A stretch of DNA of 64,000 nt from Manduca sexta. Lineage: Eukaryota > Arthropoda > Insecta > Lepidoptera > Sphingidae. Below, one piece after another: positions 10,937-22,900 of the stretch; the first letter of the stretch is position 1; every line of letters starts with the position of its first letter. The notes below the pieces were generated by a model. It was given only the letters and a program-made list of their open reading frames with translations. It had not been told where the DNA came from and ran no database searches. Made by a program: the position numbers and the translations under genes. Location: the NCBI RefSeq assembly GCF_014839805.1, contig NC_051134.1, positions 7,719,170-7,783,169 on the forward strand. The letters are read 5' to 3'.

Positions 10937-11239
10937 ATGGGCAAAACTTATAGTAAAGAAGAAGTAGTTATAGCCCAGAATAGCGCAGTTGAAACGCAAG
11001 TTAATCAATTTAACATAACATTGATCGTCACAGCATCACTGCTAGTCATCGTGTTAGTTACTGCAGTGTGGTTGCAATGTCGACGCAAAGTTAAAAAGTG
11101 GTTAAGAAAAGAGGTATCAATCGCTGCAACGAAAGCAAACACCTCGCCTCCTGCAGACATCTACGCGCAATACGAGCTGTATCCTGTTGACGCGTCGAAC
11201 TTACTGCAATGTTCAACAGCATCAGTGTCCAGTGTCTAG
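10937..11239 (+). CDS. Small myristoylation-signal, single-pass membrane ORF of the LTR element
   Basis: This intact 100-codon frame begins MGKTYSKEEVVIAQN. Gly2 followed by Ser6-Lys7 fits an N-myristoylation signal. A hydrophobic segment at about residues 28-46 (ITLIVTASLLVIVLVTAVWL) is followed by a basic cluster (RRKVKKWLRK), predicting a membrane anchor. It sits just before the polypurine tract, where extra ORFs of LTR elements lie. Similar small 'MG..SK....IAQN' proteins occur, from memory, near insect LTR elements; their function is not known to me. It is the only undamaged frame in this element. Confidence 0.6.
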   Translation: MGKTYSKEEVVIAQNSAVETQVNQFNITLIVTASLLVIVLVTAVWLQCRRKVKKWLRKEVSIAATKANTSPPADIYAQYELYPVDASNLLQCSTASVSSV

Positions 11240-11371
11240 CGTTATTATTAGTCACCGATGAATTTGTACTCGTCACATATTGTTTTTATTGTACTTATGT
11301 GTAGTTACTTCTTTTTATAAAATTGTTTTTATGCGTTGCGTTATTTTTTTTTTTGTAAAAGGGAGGATTGG

Positions 11372-11559
11372 TGTTGGGACACACACACTTGCGCAGCTAT
11401 GTAAGTGCACGTGCGTAGTTGTGCGAGAACGCTGTGTCACACCATACCTCCCATATAAAAGCAACGTACGCCTTTTTTTAGTTAGTACGTATTACGATTT
11501 GTTACTATTACCATCTAAGTACGCCACTGTGTATTAAACGTACTCTGGAGCTTTGAAAT
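11372..11559 (+). repeat. 3' LTR, truncated
   Basis: Matches the first 188 bp or so of the 5' LTR (with a small TATG insertion) and then stops at CTTTGAAAT, close to where an R region would end after the ATTAAA signal. Confidence 0.85.
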
Positions 11560-11766
11560 TTTGAATTCAGATGAGGAAACATTTCTATTAGCTTTGTTAA
11601 TTGGAAAAAGTAACTAAAAAAAGGATATTGCCGTGGTTGCATGCCACCGTATTAAAAAAAGTATGTAAGTTGGGACTAAAAGTACAGGCAGCCTGAGTGG
11701 TTACTAATATAATTTTATTTCATTTTTTTATAATGTGTGTATAATATATGTGTGCTAAGTGAATTT

Positions 11767-11828
11767 GGCACACGGACAAAGTTGCAATAATATAATATCT
11801 TATATTATTGCAACTTTGTCTGTGTGCC
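11767..11828. repeat. 28-bp-arm hairpin
   Basis: GGCACACGGACAAAGTTGCA and eight more bases pair with 11801-11828 with one mismatch and a six-base loop (ATATCT). No poly-T follows. It may be a MITE end or a hairpin RNA source; nothing else supports either. Confidence 0.6.
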
Positions 11829-12039
11829 GTGGATCAACGTAAATGGTTCAGTAATTTTTGTCTGTAATTCCAAGGGTTGTAATTTTGTAGTTCTGCTGAC
11901 GCATCTGGTTGATAGTCGTCGAGTGCATTTTGCAAGTGCTTTGTTGATAATTTGTGATGAAGAGCCCGACCCCTGGCTTTTGAACTTTTTGTTAGAGTTA
12001 AACACTGTGGAACAAGTACCCCGCTCTGATATATGATAG

Positions 12040-14750
12040 CTGCATTTAACAGTTATAATGGATGAAATACATTTTAAAATATGGCTTGTCAGTTTTGCAT
12101 TGCTCTTTAATATTTTTTAGGATTTTGAGCATGTAATTTTATTTTAGGTAGACGGTGTCAATTAAATTAGGACTTACAAAATAACTTTACCTCGCCATTT
12201 ATTTATTATTTATCAATTTTAATTATTTAAATTATCAATATTAATTTGATGGATCGTCATCGCTGTTGCCGTCTGAACCAGCCTCCGATTGCAAGGGATC
12301 TGCTGTAAAACCCATCTTTGTTAATATTCTCTATAATTAAATAAATAACTACTCATAATAGTGGTTCGTTTTATTTTCAAAATAAATATGGTTGTTGTTT
12401 GGTCTTAGCTATTCATAAAAATTTTCGATCTAATTATTCGGAAAATAGGTGTTACTAGTTGAGAAAAATTACCCTTATTAGTATTAAAATTGATATGCTC
12501 AAAAAAATCAATTTAATTATTTAGTAAGTGGATGTTACTTGTTGAGAAAAAATATTTTACTATTAAAATTGATATGCCAAATTAATAATAAAGCTTACTT
12601 ATGTCAAAAAAAACAAACAGGTAGTTATATCTTTTGACAAAGCGTGAAATTATTGGATGAATTACTCAGTCATGACATTTCTTTCTTATTTTTCTTATAA
12701 ATGAAGGGTCTAAAATTATTATTGTAATGACTCCAAGTTACTAATTTTTTGCACATTATTATTCAATAAGTTTGAGGTTGGTTGGAATTAATTCGAAACA
12801 AAAAACCAGCGCCCATACAAAAAGTGGACATGTCCTTTAAAAAGTAAATAAAATGTTCAAAAAAGCATAAAGAATTTGGAGAAAAAAATATCAATTTCTA
12901 ATAATGTAACGGAATAACAATGATTTATGATTATGTGAATGATTGTTCGAATTAAATAAACTGAACTGTATAAGTAATTTTTACAATTTATAAATTCAAT
13001 CCAAAGTTCAATTCAATTCAAAAAATTCCATACCTGTAAATTGATTATAGACTTTGGGTTTTAACTGAGCGAAAACTAAATAATTGGCTAAAGAAAGTAA
13101 CTAAAGTTTACAAACTGGACATGTGCAGTAAAAAAATGTTAGCCTTGCAAATATTACTGTAATAAGAATTCAAATCAACGCCTACACTTATAATCTTTAA
13201 ATGCCTCTAAATTCAAAACCATAACAATAGACTCAGTTTAACGATAAATGCGTCCACGTAAGACCGGTGTCAATACAAACATTCATAAAAAATGCGCTCT
13301 TTAACAAACCATTTTTATGTGAAATATTTATTCTTTTCAAACAACATCTGCAGCAATAAAAATGTTGGCCTTACAATATTACTCTAATAAAAACAAATTA
13401 CCGCTTACACAAAATCTTTAAACTCGCCTCAAATTCAATAAATAATAATCGCTGCATACCGATATTAACTTAACCGATATTAAATTAACTACTTCAAAAT
13501 GGTGTTAACTAGTTCAAGTTTTGGATGAAAAAAGGTATTTCGTTATTAACTTAAAAACTATTCATATTTAAGATAAAAATAGATCATTAAGAGGAAATAA
13601 AAAAAATATCAATATCTCCAAGAAGCTAATTATTTTAGGTCAATTATTTTAACTTTAATGTTAATACATATTTGTAAATACAGAAATTGGAATAAAATGT
13701 TATCGTCAGAGTTTTTGAAATTAAACAAAATAACAATTGAAATAATAAAATCTATTAACTATGATTTACTATTATAATTTTAATTATTGAACGAACTGAA
13801 TAAACTGAACTGTTTAATTTTTACGATTTAAAATTCAATCATAATATGCAGCCATTAAATTTGTTTAAAAAATAATTATAGACGATGGGCTTAAAGAGAC
13901 CGAAAACTAAAAAAATGGCTTAAAAAGTAGCTATAATAAGTAGTAGTAGCTTACAAAATATAGTTGTGACAAATATGACAGAAATTGGTTTAAAATTAAT
14001 ATTTTTTTAATACAACATAAAGTTTGGTTTGTTAAAACATAAAGAGAAAGTAATCAGACACATAATATAATATAAAATAATCAACGTAATGTCGTTTCCC
14101 ATTTATTAATAGATAATGCCAAAAAATTCAACAACAAAAACACTGTAAATCGCGATTCTCTCCAAACTATAAAACTTTTGTTCTTACGTTCTTTACGCCG
14201 ACGATATGCATCTTACAAGTATAGGAATTATCGTCATAGCATAGACGTGCGCGCATCAATTTAATGTCGTTTTGTATTATACACTTAGCAGCGGTTCGGT
14301 GGTGTTACGTAACGTCATTGCAGGTAGCCATCAGGCCTACGACTGATATCGATCTATGCATTCGATCCCAAGCCCCGCCTCCCAAACGTAGTAAAATTTT
14401 TGTGCCATGTTATTTTGGCCCTTAAGGTGGTCGAGCTGGAACTTTGTTGATTGTACGTTAGCTGAAATCGAGATTACCCCGTGTTCGTTCGTTATGTAAT
14501 TAATATTGGAGTCTGGATGACGTAGTGTATTGTCATATAATACAAAATTCGGGGCATTAGAGATAAGACAGTCGTAACTGACCGTCGGACAAAATACTCG
14601 TCTCTAACATTTTATAAAAATAATTAAAATTATACTTAATACTATATTATTATATTTAAAATTATAATTAATACTTTATACTTGAAAACAATTTTCCTTT
14701 TCCTGTATATATTTGCGAGTTAACTATTGGTTATTGTAGTTCAGCCGGCA
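12040..14750. other. AT-rich non-coding stretch upstream of P1
   Basis: No gene, RNA or recognised element. Similar phrases recur at 13000-13450 and 13800-13930 (for instance the run around CTGAACTG...AATTCAATC and 'gcttaaa.aGTA' segments), suggesting an old degenerate internal duplication. The last 500 bp, less A/T-rich, would hold the P1 promoter. Confidence 0.45.
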
Positions 14751-14756
14751 AGCACG

Positions 14757-17700
14757 ATGGGAGTGCAGTGTAAAGTGGAGAGCATGGCTCGCGTTGGGTG
14801 GTTAGCCGCTGTTATTTTAGTGAGTATTGTTATAATTTTAACGATATATATCATTTTAATTTTTAATGGATAATATTTTAATTACAATTCATTTATGATT
14901 ATTTTGATTATATAAATAGTGGGCATTAAATAGAGTTTGTATATAACTTATTTAATATTTAAAATGATATGTCGAGTACAATGCGTATAAGACAGGTTAT
15001 AAGTAGACAAAACAGTAAAGTGACATAAAGAACATTAGTATACATAGCAACGGATGCGTTTATTTAAATTGTATAACTTGTAAGCTTATTGTAATTCTAT
15101 ATTTGCTTCGCTAAAAACTATATTTGCTTTTCAGATAAAAAAAATGACTTTAGTAACTATGTATTAAAAGTATTTTTTTTTAATAAGAAAATAGTTCATA
15201 GTAACTACAGCTATTTAAGTAATAAGTTTTTTTTTAGTTTTGTGGAATATATTTTTATTGTTGTTCAATTGTTTTTTATTTGAAATTTAAGAGTTTCAAT
15301 ATTTTTTTATTGCTTTGAACGACGAGACGAGCTTACCGTTCGCTTGATGATAAGCGATACGACCGCCCATAAACAGTAGAAACACCATCCAAATCTTTAA
15401 ATTACAAAGTAAGTATTGCTTCGTATTTCATTGCCCTTGTCATCCTGAAACATGAAATGTGAATTCTTATTATGTCCAGTAGTTTTACTTGCTACAATGT
15501 CCTTCAAACCGAAACACACTGCTGCTTGGCGGCAGAAATAGACAATGCCGTGGTACCTGTTGGAGATTGTAACCTTCGTCGTGACTTATTTTTTTTTATA
15601 TGTTCTATTTTTAGAACTATTTGTGTTTTGTTTGCCATAGTTACTTCTCTTTAGTTCGAAATAAACACTCTGGACATAAGATACCAGACTGTCCACTGAG
15701 AAACAAGAAGGAGAAAGGCAATGCGGTAAATACCAATGAGACGTTATTTACAACTCTTAATACTTCTGGAAACCCAAGAAAGGACATATTTTATGTAGAT
15801 TCAGGTTGTACTAGACACATGACTTCTAGACGGGGCTGGTTTCAGAATATCTCGACACAGAATCGAGGTACTGTTACTGTCGCAAATGGAGAACAGATTA
15901 AGTGCTGCGGAATTGAAAATATTTCAATAAACACGCCCGAGAACGAGGTCAACAATATTAGTGATGTTGCTTATATACCAGATTTGAAAGCTAGTTTGTT
16001 ATCTGTATATAAAACTGTTGAAAAGAGTTTTATTTGTGTTTTTGATAAAAATTGATGTAACTTTTATAAATCTGATACTTTTAATTTTACAGGTGAATCT
16101 GTTGCTCATGCCTCGCCCTGTGGTGGACTGTACGTTTTAGATGGTACTGTAAATGTTTCCGAGAATGTGGCGGATAATTTTTTGACACAAGATGTGCACT
16201 CTGGCTGTCAGGATAGTTATCAAATTTGGCATAAGAGGTTAGGACATTTGTGTCGTATAGGCATGAACCAACTGAAAAATCACAAGGTAGGTATAAAGTA
16301 TACAGGAGTAGATAAAACTAGTTGTATCGCTTGCGTGGAAGGTAAACAAGCAAGAAAACCTTTCAAAAGGTTAGCGTTTAATAGGGCTACTTCCCCCTTG
16401 GAACTGATCCATATGGATTTGATGGGACCGGTGTCTACAACTTCTTTTCAAGGAAATAGATATATGTTGACAATAGTAGACGATTATACGCGAAAAGTGT
16501 TTGCTTATTTTATTTCTTCTAAAACAGAAGTCAAAGATATATTTTGTGTGTTTCAATGATTTGTTGAAAATCAATTAGATAAAACAATTAAAGCAATTAG
16601 GACTGATGGAGGTAAGGGGTTCGTGAATAAAGAGTTTGTTGATTATCTTGCTTCAAAAGGTATTGAACATCAAACAACGTCGCCTTATAGTCCTCAGCAA
16701 GTTGGAGTAGCGGAACGCACCCATCGTTCGGTTACAGAAAAGGCAAAGAATGTTGCTAGCTGAAAGTTCACTACCGAAAGCATTCTGGGAAGATGCATTC
16801 CAAGTTGCCATTTACCTTAAGAATAGGTCTCCTCATCGAGCCTTAGGCGGACAAATTCCTTATGACAAATGGTATTGACGAAAAGGTGATCTTAGCCATC
16901 TAAAAGTGTTTGGTTGTAGAACTTTAGTCCATATACCTTCGTGTCACAGGAAGAAATTAGATGTCAAGGCACAGGAAGCAATTTTCGTCGGTTATTCTGA
17001 AAATTCAGGCACTTATATTTTTAGGGATCCTGCTAACCCACGAAAAGTTATTATATCCAGAGATGCAACCTTTTTTGAAAATTGCTTTACAGCGCTAAAG
17101 CAGAAGCAATCTGTCGCACAGTCAGAATCTATATTGTTATTTGATGAGCAAAAAGAGATTGAGTCTGAGTTTGATCATGATTATCAATTCTATGACTGTG
17201 ATGAGAGTATCAGCCCGGCGGCTGAAGCAACTTTACCAGTAAATCTAGAAAGTACAAAAGAGTCAGTGACTCTCGAAGAACGAGAGACTCTCAGTGGCTT
17301 AAGACTGCCTAGTGTGGAAGAAGAGACAGCGAATTTGGAACAGGAATCGCACCCTGTGCGCAGATACTCTTCCAGAGACAGAATAACAACAAATTTTTAT
17401 AAAGCTTACAATACGTCAATGGTAGATTCTAATGAACCTACGACATATTACGAAGCTACTCATGCCGATGATGCTGATAAGTGGCAACATGCTATGGTTG
17501 ATGAGTATAGTTCCTTAAGGAAACTCCATACATGAAATTTAGTAGATAGACCTAACAAGAAGGTTATACCATGTAAATGGATTTACAAAATTAAATGGGA
17601 TGCTTATGGTAATATTACCAAGTATAAAGCAAGACTCGTCGTCAAAGGTTTTCATCAAGTTGAAAGTGTAGACTACAACGAGACGTTCGCACCAGTGATT

Positions 17701-19889
17701 CGTCATTCTTCCCTCCGCACGTTGTTTGCGATAGCTGCAGATATGAAGTTGGGAACGAAGAACTTAGATGTCGATACAGCTTTCCTTAACGGAGATTTAG
17801 AAGAAGAAGTTTTCATGGAGCAACCTCTTGGTTTTATTGAAAAGGGTAAAGAAAACAGTTTGTTTATTGAAGAAATCTCTTTACGGTCTTAAACAGGCAC
17901 CGCGAGCTTGGAATAAAAAGTTAAATGAAACGCTTTCTAAAATAGGTTTCATAGGAACTCCTTCCGAACCTTGTGTGTATACTAAACTTTTTGGTAAAGA
18001 ACTTTTAATATTAGGAATCTTTGTTAAAGACATAAGTCTTCTTTAATTTTGATTTGACATTTGACACTGTCAAGAATGATTTGTCGAAATATTTTTCATT
18101 AAAAGATCTCGGAATACTGAAATGTTATTTGGGACTACAAGTTGAAAGTGATTCTGAGAGTATAAGGTTGAACCAGCGAAATTATATTCTTTCTATATTA
18201 GAAAAATTTAATATGAAGGATTGTAAGGCCGTGGATACTCCATTAATTAAAAAGAATATGGAAAAAAGAATGGATGGTCAAGTCGGTGAGTTTTATCCTT
18301 ATCAGAACTTAATAGGTTGCCTCATGTATCTAGCGGTAAACACACGACCAGACATCGCTTACGCCACGAGCTATTTAAGTCAATTTAATACATGTTTTAC
18401 TAAAGAAGACTGGAATGCTGCTAAAAGGATTCTGCAATACCTAAAAGGTACCCTAAACTATTCATTAGTTTACAGGAAGAATAGGGAACCTTTAAAGGGT
18501 TTTTGTGACGCAGACTGGGCAAACTGTCCAATCGACAGAAGGTCATACACCGGTTATGTTTACAAGTTAAGTGGAGGTCCAGTATCATGGGAGTCCAAGA
18601 AGCAACCTACTGTTGCGTTAAGTTCGGCTGAGTCAGAATATATGGCATTAGCGTCTGCCACGAAGGAAGCGTGTTACTTACGTCGGTTTATATACGAGAT
18701 AACAGGTATACTTTGTTCAGTTAACTTAGCTTCTGACAGCCAAAGTGCCATTAATCTTGTTCGAAATCCTGTACACCACAGCAGGACGAAGCATATAGAT
18801 ACTAGGTTTCAATTTATAATTTAAAAGGTATCTAATAATATTGTTAAGTTAGAATATATAAAAAGTAACGATATGCCTGCTGCTGTACTAACGAAGGCCC
18901 TCGGACCTCTAGCACACAAACGATGTGTAGTTAACTTAGGTTTAGAAACTTAATTATTTTATTTGTTTTTGTTTCTGTCACAATTACGATTAAGGGCGGC
19001 TGTTGGAGATTGTAACCTTCGTCGTGACTTATTATTTTTTATATGTTCTACTTTTAGAACTATTTGTGTTTTGTTTGCCATAGTTACTTCTCTTTAGTAC
19101 GAAATAAACACTCATGTCAATAACATCTTTTTACTAACTTTATTTAATTACTAAGAACATATACCATATTTACAACAGTACCTACCCAGGGGGACTCCCA
19201 CATATGATAGACCTACCACCAGTAACACTAATATGGGTGACTGTACATAGGTTTCCTCTTAAATTTTTTTACCAGCGTAAACTGTCAAAGAACATGCGAG
19301 TAACTTTGAAAAGTCAAAATGTGCGCGTAGTGTTTGAACATTTGTGCCTTCGGCTCGGCTTCATTCCCAATTAGGTTGATCGCTGCTGTGTGCTATCACT
19401 GCAATATGTTTTAATTAAATAGTATTCCTTTGTTTTAAATGTTTACATATAATAAAATTATCATGCCGATGTGTATACCTAATATATGAACGGCCTGTTG
19501 TTGCACTTGCTGTAGTTAATTAGTATATGTGTTTCATCTTCTACTTATGTGGTGTTCTATAAAGAGTAATCTATCTATCTATTTTATTCATCTATAAATA
19601 TTAAAGAAAAAAATAATATAGGGGATTGTTATTAAAGCAATAGAAGCTACAATATATGGATTTTTTTTGTCTGTATATCTGTTTGCACTCACTGCAGGGA
19701 ACTGAATATAGCATTCATAAATATTTTGCTAAAGGTCTAATTTAAAATATAGGCTCCATATTATTTTAACACGGGACTTATCCCAGAAATTCTTTTTAAC
19801 GCGGGTGTAGCTGTGGGCAAAAGCTAGTGGTAGCTACAACAGGATAATACTTATATTAATTGCATATATATTTGTAAAACATGACCATA

Positions 19890-19933
<44 letters not shown>

Positions 19934-22900
19934 GATGACATATGTTTACTGTAACTGGAATTTTATTTTCTATATATAAAACAATGTTTGTGTTGGTAAA
20001 CGTGTCCTTTGACAAGGTTGGAGCGTTGGGTAATTTTTTTTTAAATGTCCGTCATATTCCCGATCTGGTTTTGCAGAGAGAAAACCTTTAAGATAATTAG
20101 CAAAATCAGATTTTGAAAACGTGTTTTTATAATTTTGCTGTTAACCTGTTTTTTTAATTATATGTGAGAATGCGCCTGGGTAGGTATCACCACAATGTCT
20201 GTTTTTGCCGCCAAGCAGCAGTGTGTTCTCATTCTTGTGTTCCGCTTTGAAAGACGTTGTAGCTAGTCTAACTACTGGACAGTGGACTTAACATCTCAGG
20301 ATGGCGAGCGCAGTGGAATACCAAACAATACATTGTGATTCAAGGTGTTAGATGGTGTTTCTACTGTTTATGGGCGGTCGTATCGCTTACCATCAGGTGA
20401 ACGACAAGCTCGTCTAATTATTCGAAGCAATAAAAAAATTCATCTGGCGATAAGGTTTACAGATTTATACAGTTCGACCCTAATTTCGCGATCAGAGAGT
20501 AATGGAATCCAAGTACTTTTGGAATCCAATTTTTTTTATGCGCAAGGCAACGTGACCTCATTGAATCTGAAGTAGTAAGGGATTCACCGATACCCGAGCA
20601 CCTGCGAAGCCACCCCGCGCCCCCAGCCACGGGGGGTCCGCGGCCTGCTCCAGGGCCGGGCCACCATACTATCCGCGAATTAAATTGATATCAACCGCGA
20701 ATTAAATTCATATCAACCGCGAATTAAAATAATACCGACCGCGAATTAAAATGATATCAACCGCGAATTAAAATAATACCGACCGCGAATTAAAATGATA
20801 GCGCCCGCGAATTAAAATTATACCGCCCGCGAATTATAATTGTTATCGGCCGCGACTTTCAATGATACCGTCCGCGGATTACTCTTGTAGTTTACCGTGG
20901 ATTTCATTACCAACGTACGCGGATTGCATTTATATCACCCGCGAATGGAGTGATGCATTAACTTTACTCATGCTCTACGGCTCATTTTCAAGCTTGGACC
21001 TGTTCCCTTTGTTTCCTTATGCTTTTGTCTTTCTACTTTCTATCAGCGATCCTTTTTTATTGAAAACGCTAAGGCTATTCCTTGTATCGTATTTCTACTA
21101 ATAACCGTTTACAATTACTCAATGACCCTTTACACATTATGGCCATTGTTTGTGAAAGATAAATCAATCAATTGTTTGTCATACATAATACATTACCCAA
21201 ATTCTAGGTACAAAACCTTTGCATCCTCTCATTGTTGCCACGGGTGGTAACTATATTTATCAATGATTTACTACTTCTCTATTATTTTAACAATAGGTCT
21301 CTGTCTCTCTATTATTCCCATTTCCGAATAATACGTATTCAATATAAAATTTATGGTGAAAGTTGGAAACATGTTTAGTCTTGTCTGTAAGGAAACAATA
21401 CTCGCTCTCCATATAAAAAGACCGACTCAAAATCACATGGTATCGTATTCCACTCTGTGCTCTGTTCCAAGCGAGATCTCCAGTTAAGTGTAATAGTGAA
21501 GTGTTAAAATAGTGAAACTGTTACAAAATGAATGTAAGTACCTTTTTTATACTTTGACCTAACGTTGTTATAAATAACCAACTAGATGTTTAATTAATTG
21601 TTTATTATATGTGTTGTCCACGAGGTTAATACATTTTAGCTGTCTTCGATCTCTTATTAATTTATCATTGTTATTAACTTGTACATTTATACTTAGCATA
21701 CCTATACGTATTTATCACATACTACTTACTTAACTGATAACTAAAAACATTTTTATTAATTTTATTACAGTTTTCTGAAAATACTTTCAAGAGTTATTAT
21801 TACGCTGATGAAAACGACGAACCTAGTGACGAAGAAGGGACCCTCGCAGCCAAAAGTCAAAAAGGCGATCATAGCCAATAAAAGATCGAACGAATTTAAC
21901 AACATCGATGACTTTTTTCGAAAACCAAAGAAGAAAAAAGAATGGAAAAAGTCATCCAGTGTTGGTCGATCGACGAGTGGTGGCATTTCGTACATCAAAT
22001 CTAACAGCGACGACGGCAACATGCATCACACCTGATTAAAATTGAAATTTACGACGTTAATAAAATAAAAATATTGCAACGATGGAACAGTGGAAACACG
22101 CTGAAGTGCGACTTAAATATTACGCGAAAGTGACTGTGATAAGAACCTGCAAACCGTAAAGGACACCATATACAATATTACTAAACAGTTGGCTAGTAAG
22201 GACGATTGTGTTAAATATACAATAGATACAGACAAATGAAAAAGTGTCAGTGTGTAGTGCCAGTGCATAAACTTTTTATAACTTAATAACTTTGAAATGT
22301 TCTTCGTGTGAAAAAATAATTGATTTCATTTAGATATTATACTTTGTTCTAAGAAACCTATCATTGTATTTTTTGCGATTGCTAGACTTAAATATTTTAA
22401 TAATTTAGATTGTATTTGTAAAACAGTGTTTTAAGTTACTCATCTATTTGCATTTTGAACTCTTTGTGCTAGTGCTAAGTATAATTATTGTAAATACTTA
22501 TGATTCTTTTAATATTTGTCAAGTCAAGTCAAGCTTACGATTGTAAAGTAATTGGGGAACCGTTAATACATGTTTGGAACTACAATTATATTTTTGTATT
22601 AGTTTATTAGTATAGAATAAATAAAAAATAACAAAACATTNNNNNNNNNNNNNNNNNNNNNNNNNNNNNNNNNNNNNNNNNNNNNNNNNNNNNNNNNNNN
22701 NNNNNNNNNNNNNNNNNNNNNNNNNNNNNNNNNNNNNNNNNNNNNNNNNNNNNNNNNNNNNNNNNNNNNNNNNNNNNNNNNNNNNNNNNNNNNNNNNNNN
22801 NNNNNNNNNNNNNNNNNNNNNNNNNNNNNNNNNNNNNNNNNNNNNNNNNNNNNNNNNNNNNNNNNNNNNNNNNNNNNNNNNNNNNNNNNNNNNNNNNNNN

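Larger units (their letters stand above)
9750..11559 (+). mobile_element. Short LTR retrotransposon derivative, pol lost
   Basis: Direct LTRs at 9750-10023 and 11372-11559 bracket about 1.35 kb. The order is LTR, primer-binding-like site (TTGGTGATCCCGACGTGA at 10024), tandem repeat leader, a truncated gag start, a non-coding stretch, a small membrane-protein frame, a polypurine tract (AAAAGGGAGGATTGG) and a 3' LTR lacking its last 86 bp or so. Leader and gag look like Ty3/Gypsy elements of insects. Protease, reverse transcriptase and integrase are absent, so it would move only in trans. Confidence 0.8.
20571..22582 (+). repeat. Polinton left terminal inverted repeat
   Basis: Reverse complement of 30478-32519 with few substitutions and small indels. 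From the outside in: a GC-rich block (20600-20660), a 22-bp tandem array, a TATA-driven spliced gene and an A/T-rich inner part ending near TTAATACATGTTTGGAACTA. Confidence 0.92.

Noticed and set aside
11805..12036. Opposing frames next to the 28-bp hairpin
   Set aside because: Both are motif-free and partly read the hairpin itself.
20668..20955. CRISPR-like array
   Set aside because: Units are contiguous tandem repeats without unique spacers, inside Polinton terminal repeats of a eukaryote.
21765..22022. Antisense frames across the terminal-repeat gene (also 31050-31310)
   Set aside because: They oppose the TATA box, donor and acceptor; Phe/Leu-rich composition is the complement of the Lys/Glu-rich exon.
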